NCBI GenBank assembly: GCA_029555925.1
Contig: JAKPQU010000613.1
Coordinates: 1-52,888 of the forward strand
DNA from: Bacillota bacterium
Lineage (GTDB): Bacteria; Eremiobacterota; SpSt-956; JAKJGF01
DNA: 52,888 bases
Reading direction: 5' to 3'
In this document: positions 18,470-28,140 of the stretch, one piece after another
Position numbering within the stretch: position 1 is the stretch's first letter
Layout: every line of letters begins with the position of its first letter
The notes under the pieces: generated by a model
The model's database searches: none
What the model was told of the DNA's origin: nothing
The model's input: the letters and a program-made list of their open reading frames with translations, nothing else
Position numbers and translations under genes: made by a program

Positions 18470-20302
18470 TCACGACTCACTCTCTCTAACTTCCTCAAGA
18501 GCAAGTCTGGCCCAGAATCTAACCGTAAAATCTTCATCTTTCATGGCTTTTTTGATGTGTTTTACAGACTTATGTATGCCAAGCCTGCCAAGCGTCATAA
18601 CAGATGAACTTCTGACAACAGGGGCAGGGTCGGATAATGCTTTTATGAGCGGCAGAAAGGCCTTATTACCCATAGAACCCATAGCCTGAGCAGCTTCCCA
18701 TCTTATTTCCACAGATTCATGTTCCAGCGCTTTTTTCAATAATGGGAAAGCTTTACTATGACCTGTAAGACCCAGGAGATAAACTATCCAGTATTTAGTT
18801 TCAGGTGATGTTCTGTCATAATTATCTATTAATATGTTTACGACTCTTTCACCTTTTAAACTCTCAAGAAAACTTACTGCAGGGTATACAAGTTCTTCCA
18901 CACTCTCTTCCAGCACTTCAATCATACATTCTACCGGTTCTACAATATAACCGAGTCTGTAAAGTACTAGCCCCAGAACATAATAGGCCCATGTATATTC
19001 AGGATCCAGTCCTATGGCCTGTTCAAGATCATTTCTGGCTTTTTCAAACTGTTCCATTTCAAGGTATATGGCACCTCTTGTGCCATAAGCCCAGACAAAC
19101 TCCGGTTCAAGTTCTATAGCTTTACTGGCATACTTTAAAGCATTCTCCATATCACCTTCCAGTCTGGACACTTCTCCGAGACTTGCATAAGCAAAATTAC
19201 TCTCACTGTCAAGTTCAAGTGCTTTATTAAAATATTCTCTCGCTTTAACATAATCATTGAGATGAAAATATATTTCTCCAAGACATCCGAAAGCCCAGGA
19301 AAAATCAGGTTCAATGGTAATGGCCGTATTCAGATATTCTATGGCTTTATCTATATTACCCAGTTCATAATAAGCCACTCCCAGACTGCAATATGCCACA
19401 GAGGATTCCGAATTCATTTTTATGGATTCCTCCAGTGTTTCAATGGCCAGAAAGAGGTTCCCTTCTTCTCTGTATATTTCTCCGATTCTGGACATAGTAA
19501 TATAATTATCCGGTTCAAGAGCGAGAACTTTTTTGTAGAGTTCCAGGGCATTATGATAATCTTCCTTGCAGGCATAAGTTTCAGCGAGAAGGAATATGAT
19601 TTTACTGTCCTGGCTGTTAAGCTCATAGGCACGCCAGAGATGTTCCAGTGCTCTGTCATAATCTTCAATAGTAAGATAGGTTTCCCCGAGCTCTCTTATA
19701 GCTTCGGTATTATCGGGATCAGATTTTAAATCTTCCTGCAAATGTTTTATTTCCAGTTGAACCTGCATATCTTCTATAAGATTTTCCAGATCCTGTTCTT
19801 TTGCGAATTCGGGGTCATAATCAATGACCTCTTTAAATGACTCTACTGCAGGGGGAAAGTCGCCCATGTTTTTATAAATAAGTCCCTGGAGATAATGGGC
19901 TTTATAATTTGCAGGATGAGCGGATATTACCTGTTTTATTTCCGAAAGAGCGCGGGGATATTTATTAAGATAATAACATGTTTTAGCCATGTAATAACGG
20001 GCATCGGGCAGTTCCGGTTCAAGAGCAAGAGCTTCTTCAAAAGACCTGAGAGCTTTTTGATAATCTTTTTTCTGCAGATAAACAGTGCCAATCCTGACAT
20101 AACCTTCTGCATCACCCGGTTTTTCCTGAACAAGTTCTCTGTATTCTTCAAGAGCTTTAGACGGGTTTTTGAGTATACTCTCATATATCTGTCCCATAAG
20201 AAGATGACTGTTCATTCTCAGGGGATTATTTAATTTCTTAAAACAGTTCGCACACCTGTCACTGTTTTGAATATTATTATACTGACAATAAGGACAAATC
20301 AT
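18470..20302 (-). CDS. Zinc-ribbon TPR/HEAT scaffold protein
   Basis: 610 residues, soluble. An N-terminal zinc ribbon (CPYC at 3-6, CANC near 17-20) is followed by about 12 TPR units (30-480) with the usual pattern seen in YVRIGTVYLQKKDYQKALRS. A C-terminal HEAT region (about 490-605) holds WEAAQAMGSMGNKAFLPLI and similar repeats. A protein-binding scaffold with no catalytic residues. It lies between sucD and the sdh anchors on the same strand. No Shine-Dalgarno sequence precedes the ATG: the space is occupied by heptads GTGATCA/GTGACCA (20311-20338), so initiation is unusual or regulated. Confidence 0.88.
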   Translation of the reverse strand: MICPYCQYNNIQNSDRCANCFKKLNNPLRMNSHLLMGQIYESILKNPSKALEEYRELVQEKPGDAEGYVRIGTVYLQKKDYQKALRSFEEALALEPELPDARYYMAKTCYYLNKYPRALSEIKQVISAHPANYKAHYLQGLIYKNMGDFPPAVESFKEVIDYDPEFAKEQDLENLIEDMQVQLEIKHLQEDLKSDPDNTEAIRELGETYLTIEDYDRALEHLWRAYELNSQDSKIIFLLAETYACKEDYHNALELYKKVLALEPDNYITMSRIGEIYREEGNLFLAIETLEESIKMNSESSVAYCSLGVAYYELGNIDKAIEYLNTAITIEPDFSWAFGCLGEIYFHLNDYVKAREYFNKALELDSESNFAYASLGEVSRLEGDMENALKYASKAIELEPEFVWAYGTRGAIYLEMEQFEKARNDLEQAIGLDPEYTWAYYVLGLVLYRLGYIVEPVECMIEVLEESVEELVYPAVSFLESLKGERVVNILIDNYDRTSPETKYWIVYLLGLTGHSKAFPLLKKALEHESVEIRWEAAQAMGSMGNKAFLPLIKALSDPAPVVRSSSVMTLGRLGIHKSVKHIKKAMKDEDFTVRFWARLALEEVRESES

Positions 20303-20310
20303 ACAAATCA

Positions 20311-20400
20311 GTGATCAGTGATCAGTGACCAGTGACCAGTGGAAAGGAGCCGGTGTTGTTCACCATCAACTTTTCACTCTTCACTTTTCACTTTTCACTG
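20311..20400. repeat. Heptad array in the 5' region of the TPR/HEAT gene
   Basis: Tandem GTGATCA, GTGATCA, GTGACCA, GTGACCA at 20311-20338 begin 9 bases from the start codon. Units of the TTTTCAC/CTTCAC type follow at about 20370-20400. Together they fill the gap to sucD. Confidence 0.85.
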
Positions 20401-20404
20401 ATTC

Positions 20405-21277
20405 TTACTCGCTTTTCATAATATTTTTTACCAGATCTACAATCTCCGGTATGGTATCTGCTACAGGAACACCTGCTTCGTGGAAAGCTTTTATTTTTGC
20501 TTCTGCAGTGCCGGAAGAGCCTGAAATTATGGCTCCTGCATGGCCCATTCTTTTTCCCGGCGGCGCAGTTTTTCCGGCAATAAAAGCCACTACAGGGATC
20601 CTGACAGTCTTAATATAATCTGCTGCTTCTTCTTCGTCACTACCGCCTATTTCACCTATTAAAACCACAAGGTCTGTATGAGGATCGTCATTAAAAAGTC
20701 TCAGCGTATCAGTAAATGTCGTGCCTATTACGGGGTCTCCTCCGATACCGATACAGGTTGACTGCCCCAGTCCTGCCAGGGTAAGCTGGTTAACTACTTC
20801 ATAGGTAAGGGTTCCGCTTCTGGATATAAGACCGACTTTACCTTTAGCAAATATATGGCCCGGCATAATTCCCATTTTGCATTCGCCCGGAGTTATAATA
20901 CCGGGACAGTTCGGGCCTATAAGCCCTGCATCGTAATGTTTTAAGAAATAAGAAACCTTTATCATATCCTGTGCGGGAATACCGTCTGTAATTGCCACTA
21001 CAAGCTTTATACCGGCACTCAAAGCTTCCATTACAGCATCTGCTGCAAAGGCTGCAGGAACAAAGATTATTGAAGCATTTGCATTCTGCTCTTTTACAGC
21101 ATCTTCTACAAGTTCATAAACAGGGGTATTGAGGATAGTCTGTCCTCCTTTTCCGGGAGTAACACCTGCTACAATTTTTGTTCCGTAATTTATCATCTGT
21201 TCCGTATGAAAAAGCCCTTCTTTGCCGGTTATGCCCTGAACAAGGACTCTTGTATCTTTATTTATAAAAATACTCAT
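20405..21277 (-). CDS. sucD: Succinyl-CoA synthetase alpha subunit
   Basis: 290 residues. An N-terminal CoA-binding Rossmann domain ([15 protein letters not shown]) is followed by a ligase domain with SRSGTLTYE and the phospho-His motif [14 protein letters not shown]. Together with SucC it converts succinyl-CoA, phosphate and NDP to succinate, CoA and NTP, or the reverse. Its ATG overlaps the sucC stop (TAATG), a typical coupled arrangement. Confidence 0.97.
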   Translation of the reverse strand: MSIFINKDTRVLVQGITGKEGLFHTEQMINYGTKIVAGVTPGKGGQTILNTPVYELVEDAVKEQNANASIIFVPAAFAADAVMEALSAGIKLVVAITDGIPAQDMIKVSYFLKHYDAGLIGPNCPGIITPGECKMGIMPGHIFAKGKVGLISRSGTLTYEVVNQLTLAGLGQSTCIGIGGDPVIGTTFTDTLRLFNDDPHTDLVVLIGEIGGSDEEEAADYIKTVRIPVVAFIAGKTAPPGKRMGHAGAIISGSSGTAEAKIKAFHEAGVPVADTIPEIVDLVKNIMKSE

Positions 21278-22434
21278 TACATGTTCTCCCTCCTGGCTCT
21301 ATAAGCTCCTGCAAGTTCAACAACCTTCTTTGCTGCTTCATTCATGTCTCTTCCCACTTCAAAACCTTCTGCTTCAAATAATCTTCTCCCTTCTTCCTCT
21401 CTGGTACCTGCAAGTCTTATTACTACAGGTATAGAAAGGCCCATGGATTTTATTGCCTCTATTATGCCTTTAGCAGCCTCATCACATCTGGTTATTCCTC
21501 CGAAAATATTTATAAAAATCCCGTTCAGGTTTTTATCCATAGTAATAAGTTCAAGAGATTGTCTGGTCTTTTCCGCACTGCCCCCTCCTCCTATATCCAG
21601 AAAGTTTGCAGGACTGCCGCCTTCCCTTTTAACCATATCCAGAGTTGTCATTACAAGGCCGGCACCGTTCCCCATAATACCTATATCTCCATCCAGTCGC
21701 ACATAAGGGATATTACTCTTTCTTGCTTCCTGTTCGATAGGATCGTCTTCTGCTATTTCCTGAAGCGTTTCAAGATCTTTATGACGGAACATAGCATTAT
21801 CATCCAGTAAAATTTTTGCATCTCCTGCCATAAGTTTTCCTTCTTCTGTAAGAACAAGGGGATTTATTTCAGCAAGGGTGGCATCGTTTTCCAGATAAAC
21901 TTTATATAAAGCTTTCAAAAAATGTGCAAATTCCCTGGAAAGACCTTTATGAAAATGTGCTTTCACACATAATTTTTTTATTTCAAAATCCTTCAATCCA
22001 AAAGCAGGATCTATATATAATTTCTCTATTTTCTCAGGACTTCTGGCGGCAACTTCTTCTATATCCACTCCGCCTTCGGTGCTTAACATAATGACATTTT
22101 TCCTGCTCTTTCTGTCTATTGTTATGCCGAGATAATATTCTTTTTTAATATTAATGGCTTCTTCTACAAGCACTTTATCTACAATCAGCCCTTTAAGTCT
22201 TTTCCCGAGCATTTCACCGGCAGCTTTAAAAGCTTCATCAGGATTACCGGCCAGTTTTATACCGCCTGCTTTGCCCCTGCCGCCCACATGTACCTGAGCT
22301 TTTACAACAACTTTTTTTCCTGTTTCCTCTGCAAAAACCCTGGCTCTATCGGCGTCTCTCGCCACACAGGACACAGGAACAGGTATACCATAATGTTTAA
22401 ATATATCTTTTGCCTGATATTCATGGATCTTCAT
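21277..22434 (-). CDS. sucC: Succinyl-CoA synthetase beta subunit
   Basis: 385 residues. The N-terminal ATP-grasp begins [20 protein letters not shown] and continues with [19 protein letters not shown]. The CoA-ligase part has [12 protein letters not shown] and GGGGSAEK, then [13 protein letters not shown]. Nucleotide preference (ATP or GTP) cannot be read. It follows korC on the same strand across a 231-base gap that carries an inserted repeat, so co-transcription with kor is likely but not certain. Confidence 0.97.
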   Translation of the reverse strand: MKIHEYQAKDIFKHYGIPVPVSCVARDADRARVFAEETGKKVVVKAQVHVGGRGKAGGIKLAGNPDEAFKAAGEMLGKRLKGLIVDKVLVEEAINIKKEYYLGITIDRKSRKNVIMLSTEGGVDIEEVAARSPEKIEKLYIDPAFGLKDFEIKKLCVKAHFHKGLSREFAHFLKALYKVYLENDATLAEINPLVLTEEGKLMAGDAKILLDDNAMFRHKDLETLQEIAEDDPIEQEARKSNIPYVRLDGDIGIMGNGAGLVMTTLDMVKREGGSPANFLDIGGGGSAEKTRQSLELITMDKNLNGIFINIFGGITRCDEAAKGIIEAIKSMGLSIPVVIRLAGTREEEGRRLFEAEGFEVGRDMNEAAKKVVELAGAYRARRENM

Positions 22435-22472
22435 AATTGAAATGACCTCTTTTCTTTCTCTACAGGAAAAAA

Positions 22473-22551
22473 TTATGAGAAAATAATATCAACCGGTTTT
22501 GCTTTTTTTCTGCTTCCAGACTATAACCGGGTTCCAGAGCAGATTTATTTA
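22473..22551. repeat. Duplicated korC 3' end (left copy)
   Basis: About 79 bases nearly identical to 22650-22727, which encodes the last codons of korC. The copy sits on the far side of a family-B element, so the element is bracketed by a direct repeat of about 78 bases. In this copy the reading frame has changes and is not part of a gene. Confidence 0.85.
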
Positions 22552-22645
22552 CCGACGTGAGCATAAATAATACATAACTGCTCTCGTGACGCGTAACGCG
22601 TCACGGGAAGAAGACCTTTATTACATGCTTATTCTCCGGTCAATA
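22550..22645. repeat. Family-B fold-back element in the korC-sucC gap
   Basis: Closely matches the copy at 10658-10753 (shared stretch TAATACATAACTGCTCTCGT). It holds GTGACGC/GTAACGC heptads and arms that start GTGAGCATAA and end TTATTC. Flanked by the duplicated korC tail. Confidence 0.85.
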
Positions 22646-22665
22646 ATTCTTATGAGAAAATAATA

Positions 22666-23229
22666 TCAACCGGTTTTGCTTTTTTCTGCTGCCAGACTAT
22701 AACCAAGTTCCAGGGCAGATTTATTTAATTCTTCTGTGCCTCTGGGAACTCTTTTTAAAACCGCTTTTTCAAGGGAATCTTTTGAAACAATATGTGTGAG
22801 TTCAACAATTATTCCGAGAGCTACTATATTTGCGACTATAATCTTTCCGAATTTTTCTTTCGTAACCTCGCTGATAGGAATGGAAATAATTTTTACGGAA
22901 GATTGTTCCGGTATCTGTATATAAGTAGAATCTATGATTATTAATCCGTCGGACTTTACTTCCTCGCCATATCTATCCATTGCTTCTCTGGACATGACCA
23001 GGAGCAAATCGGGATTTGTAACCTTCGGATAATCAATCTCAATATCTTCGGGACTTATAATTACTTCTGACCGGCTGGCACCACCTCTGGATTCAGGCCC
23101 ATAAGACTGGCTCTGGACAGCATTTTTTCCGTCAAAAATAGTCGCAGCTTCTGCCAGTATAATACCGGCAAGGATTAATCCCTGTCCTCCCATACCGGCC
23201 AGACGAATCTCATAACGTTCTTTTAACAC
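22666..23229 (-). CDS. korC: 2-oxoglutarate ferredoxin oxidoreductase gamma subunit
   Basis: 187 residues. The N-terminal IRLAGMGGQGLILAGIILAE and QSQSYGPESRGGASRSEVI are the gamma-subunit signature of 2-oxoacid:acceptor oxidoreductases. GTG start at 23229 with AAGGAGGGG ahead; the gene overlaps korB by 7 bases. Last gene of korDABC. Its 3' end is duplicated beyond the stop (22473-22551), so the present C-terminus may have been restored or altered by that event. Confidence 0.93.
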   Translation of the reverse strand: MLKERYEIRLAGMGGQGLILAGIILAEAATIFDGKNAVQSQSYGPESRGGASRSEVIISPEDIEIDYPKVTNPDLLLVMSREAMDRYGEEVKSDGLIIIDSTYIQIPEQSSVKIISIPISEVTKEKFGKIIVANIVALGIIVELTHIVSKDSLEKAVLKRVPRGTEELNKSALELGYSLAAEKSKTG

Positions 23230-24050
23230 TGGGGTTTTCCCCTCCTTTGCGTAGCAGAAATTAATTCTTTGTAAGCCTGACAGTATTCAGGACCTTCTCC
23301 ATGTTTTATTACGCCTGTATAAAACTTTCCGGTCATATCAACCGTCCCTTTTTTACCCACAGGAACAGCATGATCTTTTTGCCACTCCAGCATCTGCACG
23401 GGACCACCCAATTTATTTTTCCTGCCATAATAGGTATGACAGTGTAATATAACTTCTATAAATGAAAAACCGCAATTGTTTATTCCTTCTGCCACAAATT
23501 TCGGAATCTGAGCGGCATGATAGGAGGTGGTACGCGCCACATATGTAGCACCTGACCCGCTGACCAGATCACACAGATCAAAAGCCTGTTCAATATTACC
23601 GTAAGGTGCGGTAGTGGCTACAGATCCGTAGGGAGTAAGAGGAGAATACTGACCGCTGGTCATACCGTAAATACTGTTATTCAGCGTAATTACAGTAATG
23701 TCTATATTTCTTCTCGCGGCATGGATAAGGTGATTACCTCCTATGGCTGCACAGTCGCCGTCTCCTGTAACAACTATTACATGTAATTCAGGATTTGCAT
23801 GTTTGACACCTGTGGCAAAAGCGATAGCCCTGCCGTGAGCAGTATGAAGGGTATTAAAATCTACATATCCCGGCATTCTGCTTGAACATCCTATGCCGGA
23901 AACCATAACGACTTTATTCTGCTCAAGTGACAGATCATCTATAGCCTGCAATATACCCCTTAATACTATCCCATTACCGCATCCGGCACACCATATATGG
24001 GGAAATCTATTTAATCTCAGGTATTTTTTTATATCGGATTTTGTAACCAT
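23223..24050 (-). CDS. korB: 2-oxoglutarate ferredoxin oxidoreductase beta subunit
   Basis: 275 residues. Thiamine-diphosphate motif GDGDCAAIGGNHLIHAARRN followed by NNSIYGMTSGQYSP, with CAGCGNGIV near the N-terminus. This is the beta subunit that binds TPP and the catalytic iron-sulfur cluster. Family members act on 2-oxoglutarate (kor) or other 2-oxoacids; the linked sucCD genes favour 2-oxoglutarate. Start overlaps the korA stop as TGATG. Confidence 0.94.
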   Translation of the reverse strand: MVTKSDIKKYLRLNRFPHIWCAGCGNGIVLRGILQAIDDLSLEQNKVVMVSGIGCSSRMPGYVDFNTLHTAHGRAIAFATGVKHANPELHVIVVTGDGDCAAIGGNHLIHAARRNIDITVITLNNSIYGMTSGQYSPLTPYGSVATTAPYGNIEQAFDLCDLVSGSGATYVARTTSYHAAQIPKFVAEGINNCGFSFIEVILHCHTYYGRKNKLGGPVQMLEWQKDHAVPVGKKGTVDMTGKFYTGVIKHGEGPEYCQAYKELISATQRRGKPQC

Positions 24051-25192
24051 CAGTTATACACCTCAATAAGCTTTTTCATTATTTCTTTTGGTGTTATCAA
24101 CTCACCATTGGCTTTAGAAAGTAAATGAACGTGAGCTCTTCCTTTTACAGATCTTTCCACTTCATAAACAAGCTGTCCGAGATTCATTTCACATACCAGA
24201 ACGTGCCTGACTTTTTCAGATATTTTAAACAATTCTTCCTGAGGGAAAGGCCATATGGTTTTAGGTATAAAGGTTCCGACCTTCATACCTTTTTCCCTGG
24301 CTTCACTGGCTGTACGAAGGGCGGATCTTGCAGTTGAACCATAGGCAAAAATTACCAGTTCTGCATCTTCCACATGATCTTTCTGAAAATCTACAAGATT
24401 GCCTCTGGCATTTTCTATCTTTCCATTGATTCTTCTTATAAGTATATCATTTTTCTTTGGATCATTTGTAGGAAATCCTGTCTCATCATGAGTAAGTCCT
24501 GTTACATGATAGCGATAGCCTGAACCGAAATTAGCCAGGATGGCTGCACCTTTTTCATCTCCCCTGTAGGGAACATATTCGTCACGAGGGCATGAAGGTT
24601 GTTTTCTGTTTATGATTGTTATTTCTTCAGGTGCAGGTATTCTTATTCTTTCTCTCATATGTCCTATAATTTCATCCATAAGCAATATTACAGGTACCAT
24701 ATATTCCTCCGAGAGATTAAAAGCTTTTATGGTAAAGTAAAAAGTCTCTTCAATAGATGTAGGACAGAGGGCTATTATATTATGATCACCATGGGTTCCC
24801 CAGCGGGCCTGCATCATATCACCCTGGGCAGGTGATGTAGGGCCTCCCGTACTGGGGCCAAGCCTCTGAACATTCACTATAACACATGGAATTTCAGTAA
24901 TACAGCCGAAACCTATAAGTTCCTGCATAAGAGAAAATCCCGGTCCGCTTGTAGCAGTCATAGATTTGGCACCTGTTAAAGATGCACCGAGAATTGCTGC
25001 AATACTTCCTATTTCATCTTCCATCTGAATAAATTTTCCTCCTGTCAGAGGAAGTCTTGCTGCAAGAGATTCTGCAATCTCTGTAGAAGGTGTAATAGGA
25101 TAACCGGCATAAAAAGACACCCCTGCCATAAAGGCACCTTCCACACATGCCTCATTACCCTGTAACAACTGATAATTTCCTTCTTTTTTCAA
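24050..25192 (-). CDS. korA: 2-oxoglutarate ferredoxin oxidoreductase alpha subunit
   Basis: 380 residues. GNEACVEGAFMAGVSFYAGYPITPSTE opens the pyrimidine-binding domain (only part of the motif is quoted, residues 13-39), followed by ATSGPGFSLMQELIGFG and a C-terminal domain with FAYGSTARSALRTA. Oxidatively decarboxylates 2-oxoglutarate to succinyl-CoA with ferredoxin, or carries out reductive carboxylation. TTG start at 25192, supported by GGAGGTG 7 bases ahead that lies within the korD end. Confidence 0.92.
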   Translation of the reverse strand: MKKEGNYQLLQGNEACVEGAFMAGVSFYAGYPITPSTEIAESLAARLPLTGGKFIQMEDEIGSIAAILGASLTGAKSMTATSGPGFSLMQELIGFGCITEIPCVIVNVQRLGPSTGGPTSPAQGDMMQARWGTHGDHNIIALCPTSIEETFYFTIKAFNLSEEYMVPVILLMDEIIGHMRERIRIPAPEEITIINRKQPSCPRDEYVPYRGDEKGAAILANFGSGYRYHVTGLTHDETGFPTNDPKKNDILIRRINGKIENARGNLVDFQKDHVEDAELVIFAYGSTARSALRTASEAREKGMKVGTFIPKTIWPFPQEELFKISEKVRHVLVCEMNLGQLVYEVERSVKGRAHVHLLSKANGELITPKEIMKKLIEVYN

Positions 25193-25193
25193 G

Positions 25194-25409
25194 TTACTTC
25201 ACCTCCACCGGATATACTTCAACAGCCAGATCAGGACATCTCAGAACACAGAGCCTGCAGTTAATGCACTCATCTTCATTCTTAATATCAGGTTTACCAA
25301 GTTCACCTGCTTCATAAACATGTTTCGGGCAGTAATGAATACAGATCCCGCAACCCTTGCACCATCCGTAATTAATCTCTATGGTAAATTTCTTTTTTAG
25401 TGATGACAA
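25194..25409 (-). CDS. korD: 2-[4Fe-4S] ferredoxin-type delta subunit
   Basis: 71 residues with two classic motifs, CKGCGICIHYCP and CINCRLCVLRCP. It is the electron-transfer delta subunit of the KorABCD complex and the first gene of the operon, ending 1 base before korA begins. The start is a TTG at 25409; a stop codon a few codons upstream rules out a longer form. The ribosome site is weak (AAAGG about 10 bases ahead). Confidence 0.9.
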   Translation of the reverse strand: MSSLKKKFTIEINYGWCKGCGICIHYCPKHVYEAGELGKPDIKNEDECINCRLCVLRCPDLAVEVYPVEVK

Positions 25410-25595
25410 AATAACAGATTTTACCTTTTACGGTAAATCCTTCACCTCCCTGTGGTTATTACATGACATATGACTCATGACGGAAGGACTCTCTATTTAT
25501 ATTTCTACCCGTCAAATTCACTTCAAATTCACTTATAACAAATATTTTACTAATTCGACAGCAATACAATTACTACCTTCTAAAATCAGAAAATA

Positions 25596-25680
25596 GTGAA
25601 GAGTGAAGGGTGAATAGTGAAGAGTGAAAAGAAATAGTTTTAACCTTTTCACTTTTCACTTCTCACCATTCACTTCTCAC
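25596..25680. repeat. Face-to-face heptad arrays
   Basis: Five GTGAAGA/GTGAAGG/GTGAATA-type units (25596-25630) face five TTTTCAC/TTCTCAC-type units (about 25646-25680), forming a long stem. The second array overlaps the 3' end of the TPR-FlhA-like gene, placing heptads inside coding sequence. Confidence 0.85.
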
Positions 25681-28080
25681 TTTATCCACGACCTGACTCA
25701 TTACCTGTGCCGCATGAATACGTATATCTTCATTTTCATCTTCCAGAGCTTTATCTATATAATCGAAAACCCTGTTTATATTATGTTCTTCCGCAACAGT
25801 CATAAGAAGATTAAGGGCTTCCATTCTTATTTCCGGCTCCCGTGCTTTATAAAGTTTTTCTATATAGGAGAATATATTCCTGTTTCCGGTAAAATTCTTG
25901 AAATCCAGAAACTCTTCCGATGCAATAGATATGGTTTCTATTACCGTTACTTTTGCTCCATAAGGTATATCAACAGGACATATAACATTGAGGAGGGGGA
26001 ATCTGGTTTTCCTTATAAGACGCTTCAATGGCATAAGAAGATCTCTATGGCAGAAAAGAAGGGGAAGTTTTTCTTTTTCACAGAAAGATTTCACCGCATC
26101 TTCCATAGCATTAACAAGTAACTGTTCTGACTTATCATCAAGAACAAGAATATTCCCTTCAATATGCCTCTCTACGGATTTTAAAAGTTCTTTTTCAATA
26201 GAAGATTCAAGAGAAAAGACCTCTATCTCTCCTTTCTGGTTCTGATATTTCTTTGCACTCGCAAGGGACTGACGGACATAAAGAGTAAGTTCATCGGTAT
26301 CTTCTGTTATGGCAGAATAATCTCCCAGAGTTTCCAGAATGGAAGGTAAATTTCTTATAGAAATATTTTCAGCAAGAAGATTTTTCAGTATCTTTTTCAA
26401 TTCGCCGAGACTGAACATATGGGGGTAAATCTCTTTAACAAGGGAAGGATGAGTTTTCTCGACAAATTTCAAAAGATGGGCCACTTCCTGCCTTCCAAGA
26501 ATATGAGGTGCATATTTTCTGACAAGTTCTGTTATATGTGTGGCAAGAACACTCAGTGGCTCAAAGATCATGCATTTCTTTTCTTCTGCTTCTTTAATAT
26601 GTTGAAGGTCAATCCAGATTGCTGGCATGCCGAAACCGGGTTCTTTACACTTATAACCTTCCAGAGTATCTATGATATGTTCCGGCCCTACTGCCAGAAG
26701 TTTATCCAGAAATATCTCTCCGTAGGCAACTTCCCTGTCATATATTTTCATTATATAACCATTTGAATTAATATGATAGGAATCTTTAAACCGGACACCT
26801 GGCAATACCAGTCCGAGTTCAGAAATTATATGCCTTCTTATGGAATTTATTCTCTCTAACAACTTGGAACCCTGGTTAGGATCTACCAGCAGAAGAAGGC
26901 TTCTGCCCAGTTCCAGTGTTATGGGGCTGACAGGAGACATAACCGGCTCTTTTTGTTTTTTCCCTGTGTCACCTTTCGGAATGAGTAATAAAGGTTTCCC
27001 CTGTTCTTCTCTGGTAAAATCTTCTCTTAATTTCTTTACCTCTTCTTCCAGTTCAGGAAGTGCCAGGTCTGAAATTTCATAATAATTACCGCCGAAAAAA
27101 ACATATTCGGGACTATCCTGTGCAACAGTCACGCCTGTACTGTAATTTTTAAAGGCTTCATTTTTTTTATTTTTTCTGTAATAACAGAGAGCCATGCCGA
27201 AATAAAAACCGGGAAAATCTTTAACATTCTGCAAACATTCTCTGTAATGCTGTTCAGATTTTTCAATCTGTCCCGACAGAAAATGGACAAGACCGATATT
27301 ATGAAGAGTAGTTTTCTCATATGGATTTATCTCAAGAGCTCTGTAATAATAAGAAAGAGCTTCTATGTAATTTTTCCTTGAACAGTTTTCTACATTTTTG
27401 ATTTCCTCTTCTTTAAAATTCAAATTTACCAGTATGTTTGTCAGTTCTTCTTTAGAAAACATACTGTTTTTCAGAGATTCCACTATTTTAAATTTATCGT
27501 CTGTAATCTTCCCTTTTACATCTTCTATGGTTTGTTCATTGATTTCGTACCACACCCTGCCTTTTATGAGTGATATATCTCCGAGTCCTCTCAGGGCATA
27601 TACATCTTCAGGATTAATTCCCAGAGCCATTCTGTGATATTTTTCCGCTTCGGAAAATTCTTTGGCTTTAAGACAGACTTTACCAAGGGCATTAAGAGCA
27701 TAGACATCCCTGCGGTTAGCTTCGATTGCTTTTAAAAATTCCTCTCTCCCTTCCGTGAGTTTACCATCTTTTAAATAAATATTCCCCAGGTTATAATGAA
27801 CTTCACCGTCACCACTATCCAGTTCAAGGGCTTTATTATAATATTTATAAGCTTCGTCGAATTTTCCCCGGAAATGATTTATCCTGCCAATCCTGAAAAA
27901 AACATTTTTATTAATCTCACCCTTCTGGATCATCTGAGTGTATCTGTTATACTCTTCTTCAATATCATGAAGAGAAGGATTATAAAAAGAATCCTCCTTA
28001 ATTTCAGCATCCTCCTTCTTCTCTTCCAGAAATTTTAATGGCGGCAATGAATTTTTTATTGCCTTCAGGCTTTTATCCAT
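25663..28080 (-). CDS. Soluble TPR protein fused to an FlhA/SctV cytosolic-type domain
   Basis: 805 residues with no signal peptide and no membrane segment. Residues 55-340 form TPR units, with a non-TPR insert at about 175-240. Residues 385-720 closely follow the C-terminal cytosolic domain of FlhA/SctV (FHIPEP family): ELGLVLPGVRFKDS (421-434), PGFGMPAIWI (481-490), LATHITELVRKYAPHILGRQ (512-531), SLGELKKILKNLLAE (557-571), ILETLGDYS (581-589) and LYVRQSL (600-606). In flagellar and type III systems this domain forms the export-gate ring that docks chaperone-substrate complexes. Residues 735-800 resemble HEAT repeats. The 8-helix membrane half of FlhA is absent and no other export genes are nearby. 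AAGGAG site before the ATG. Confidence 0.85.
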   Translation of the reverse strand: MDKSLKAIKNSLPPLKFLEEKKEDAEIKEDSFYNPSLHDIEEEYNRYTQMIQKGEINKNVFFRIGRINHFRGKFDEAYKYYNKALELDSGDGEVHYNLGNIYLKDGKLTEGREEFLKAIEANRRDVYALNALGKVCLKAKEFSEAEKYHRMALGINPEDVYALRGLGDISLIKGRVWYEINEQTIEDVKGKITDDKFKIVESLKNSMFSKEELTNILVNLNFKEEEIKNVENCSRKNYIEALSYYYRALEINPYEKTTLHNIGLVHFLSGQIEKSEQHYRECLQNVKDFPGFYFGMALCYYRKNKKNEAFKNYSTGVTVAQDSPEYVFFGGNYYEISDLALPELEEEVKKLREDFTREEQGKPLLLIPKGDTGKKQKEPVMSPVSPITLELGRSLLLLVDPNQGSKLLERINSIRRHIISELGLVLPGVRFKDSYHINSNGYIMKIYDREVAYGEIFLDKLLAVGPEHIIDTLEGYKCKEPGFGMPAIWIDLQHIKEAEEKKCMIFEPLSVLATHITELVRKYAPHILGRQEVAHLLKFVEKTHPSLVKEIYPHMFSLGELKKILKNLLAENISIRNLPSILETLGDYSAITEDTDELTLYVRQSLASAKKYQNQKGEIEVFSLESSIEKELLKSVERHIEGNILVLDDKSEQLLVNAMEDAVKSFCEKEKLPLLFCHRDLLMPLKRLIRKTRFPLLNVICPVDIPYGAKVTVIETISIASEEFLDFKNFTGNRNIFSYIEKLYKAREPEIRMEALNLLMTVAEEHNINRVFDYIDKALEDENEDIRIHAAQVMSQVVDKVRSEW

Positions 28081-28140
28081 AAATAAACACTCCTTTCTTT
28101 TATCGTGACGCGTGATCTACTATCAGTCCATATAAACTGC

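Noticed and set aside
25663..28080. A complete flagellar or type III secretion locus
   Set aside because: Only the FlhA-C-like domain is present. The membrane half of FlhA and all other export genes are absent from the window.
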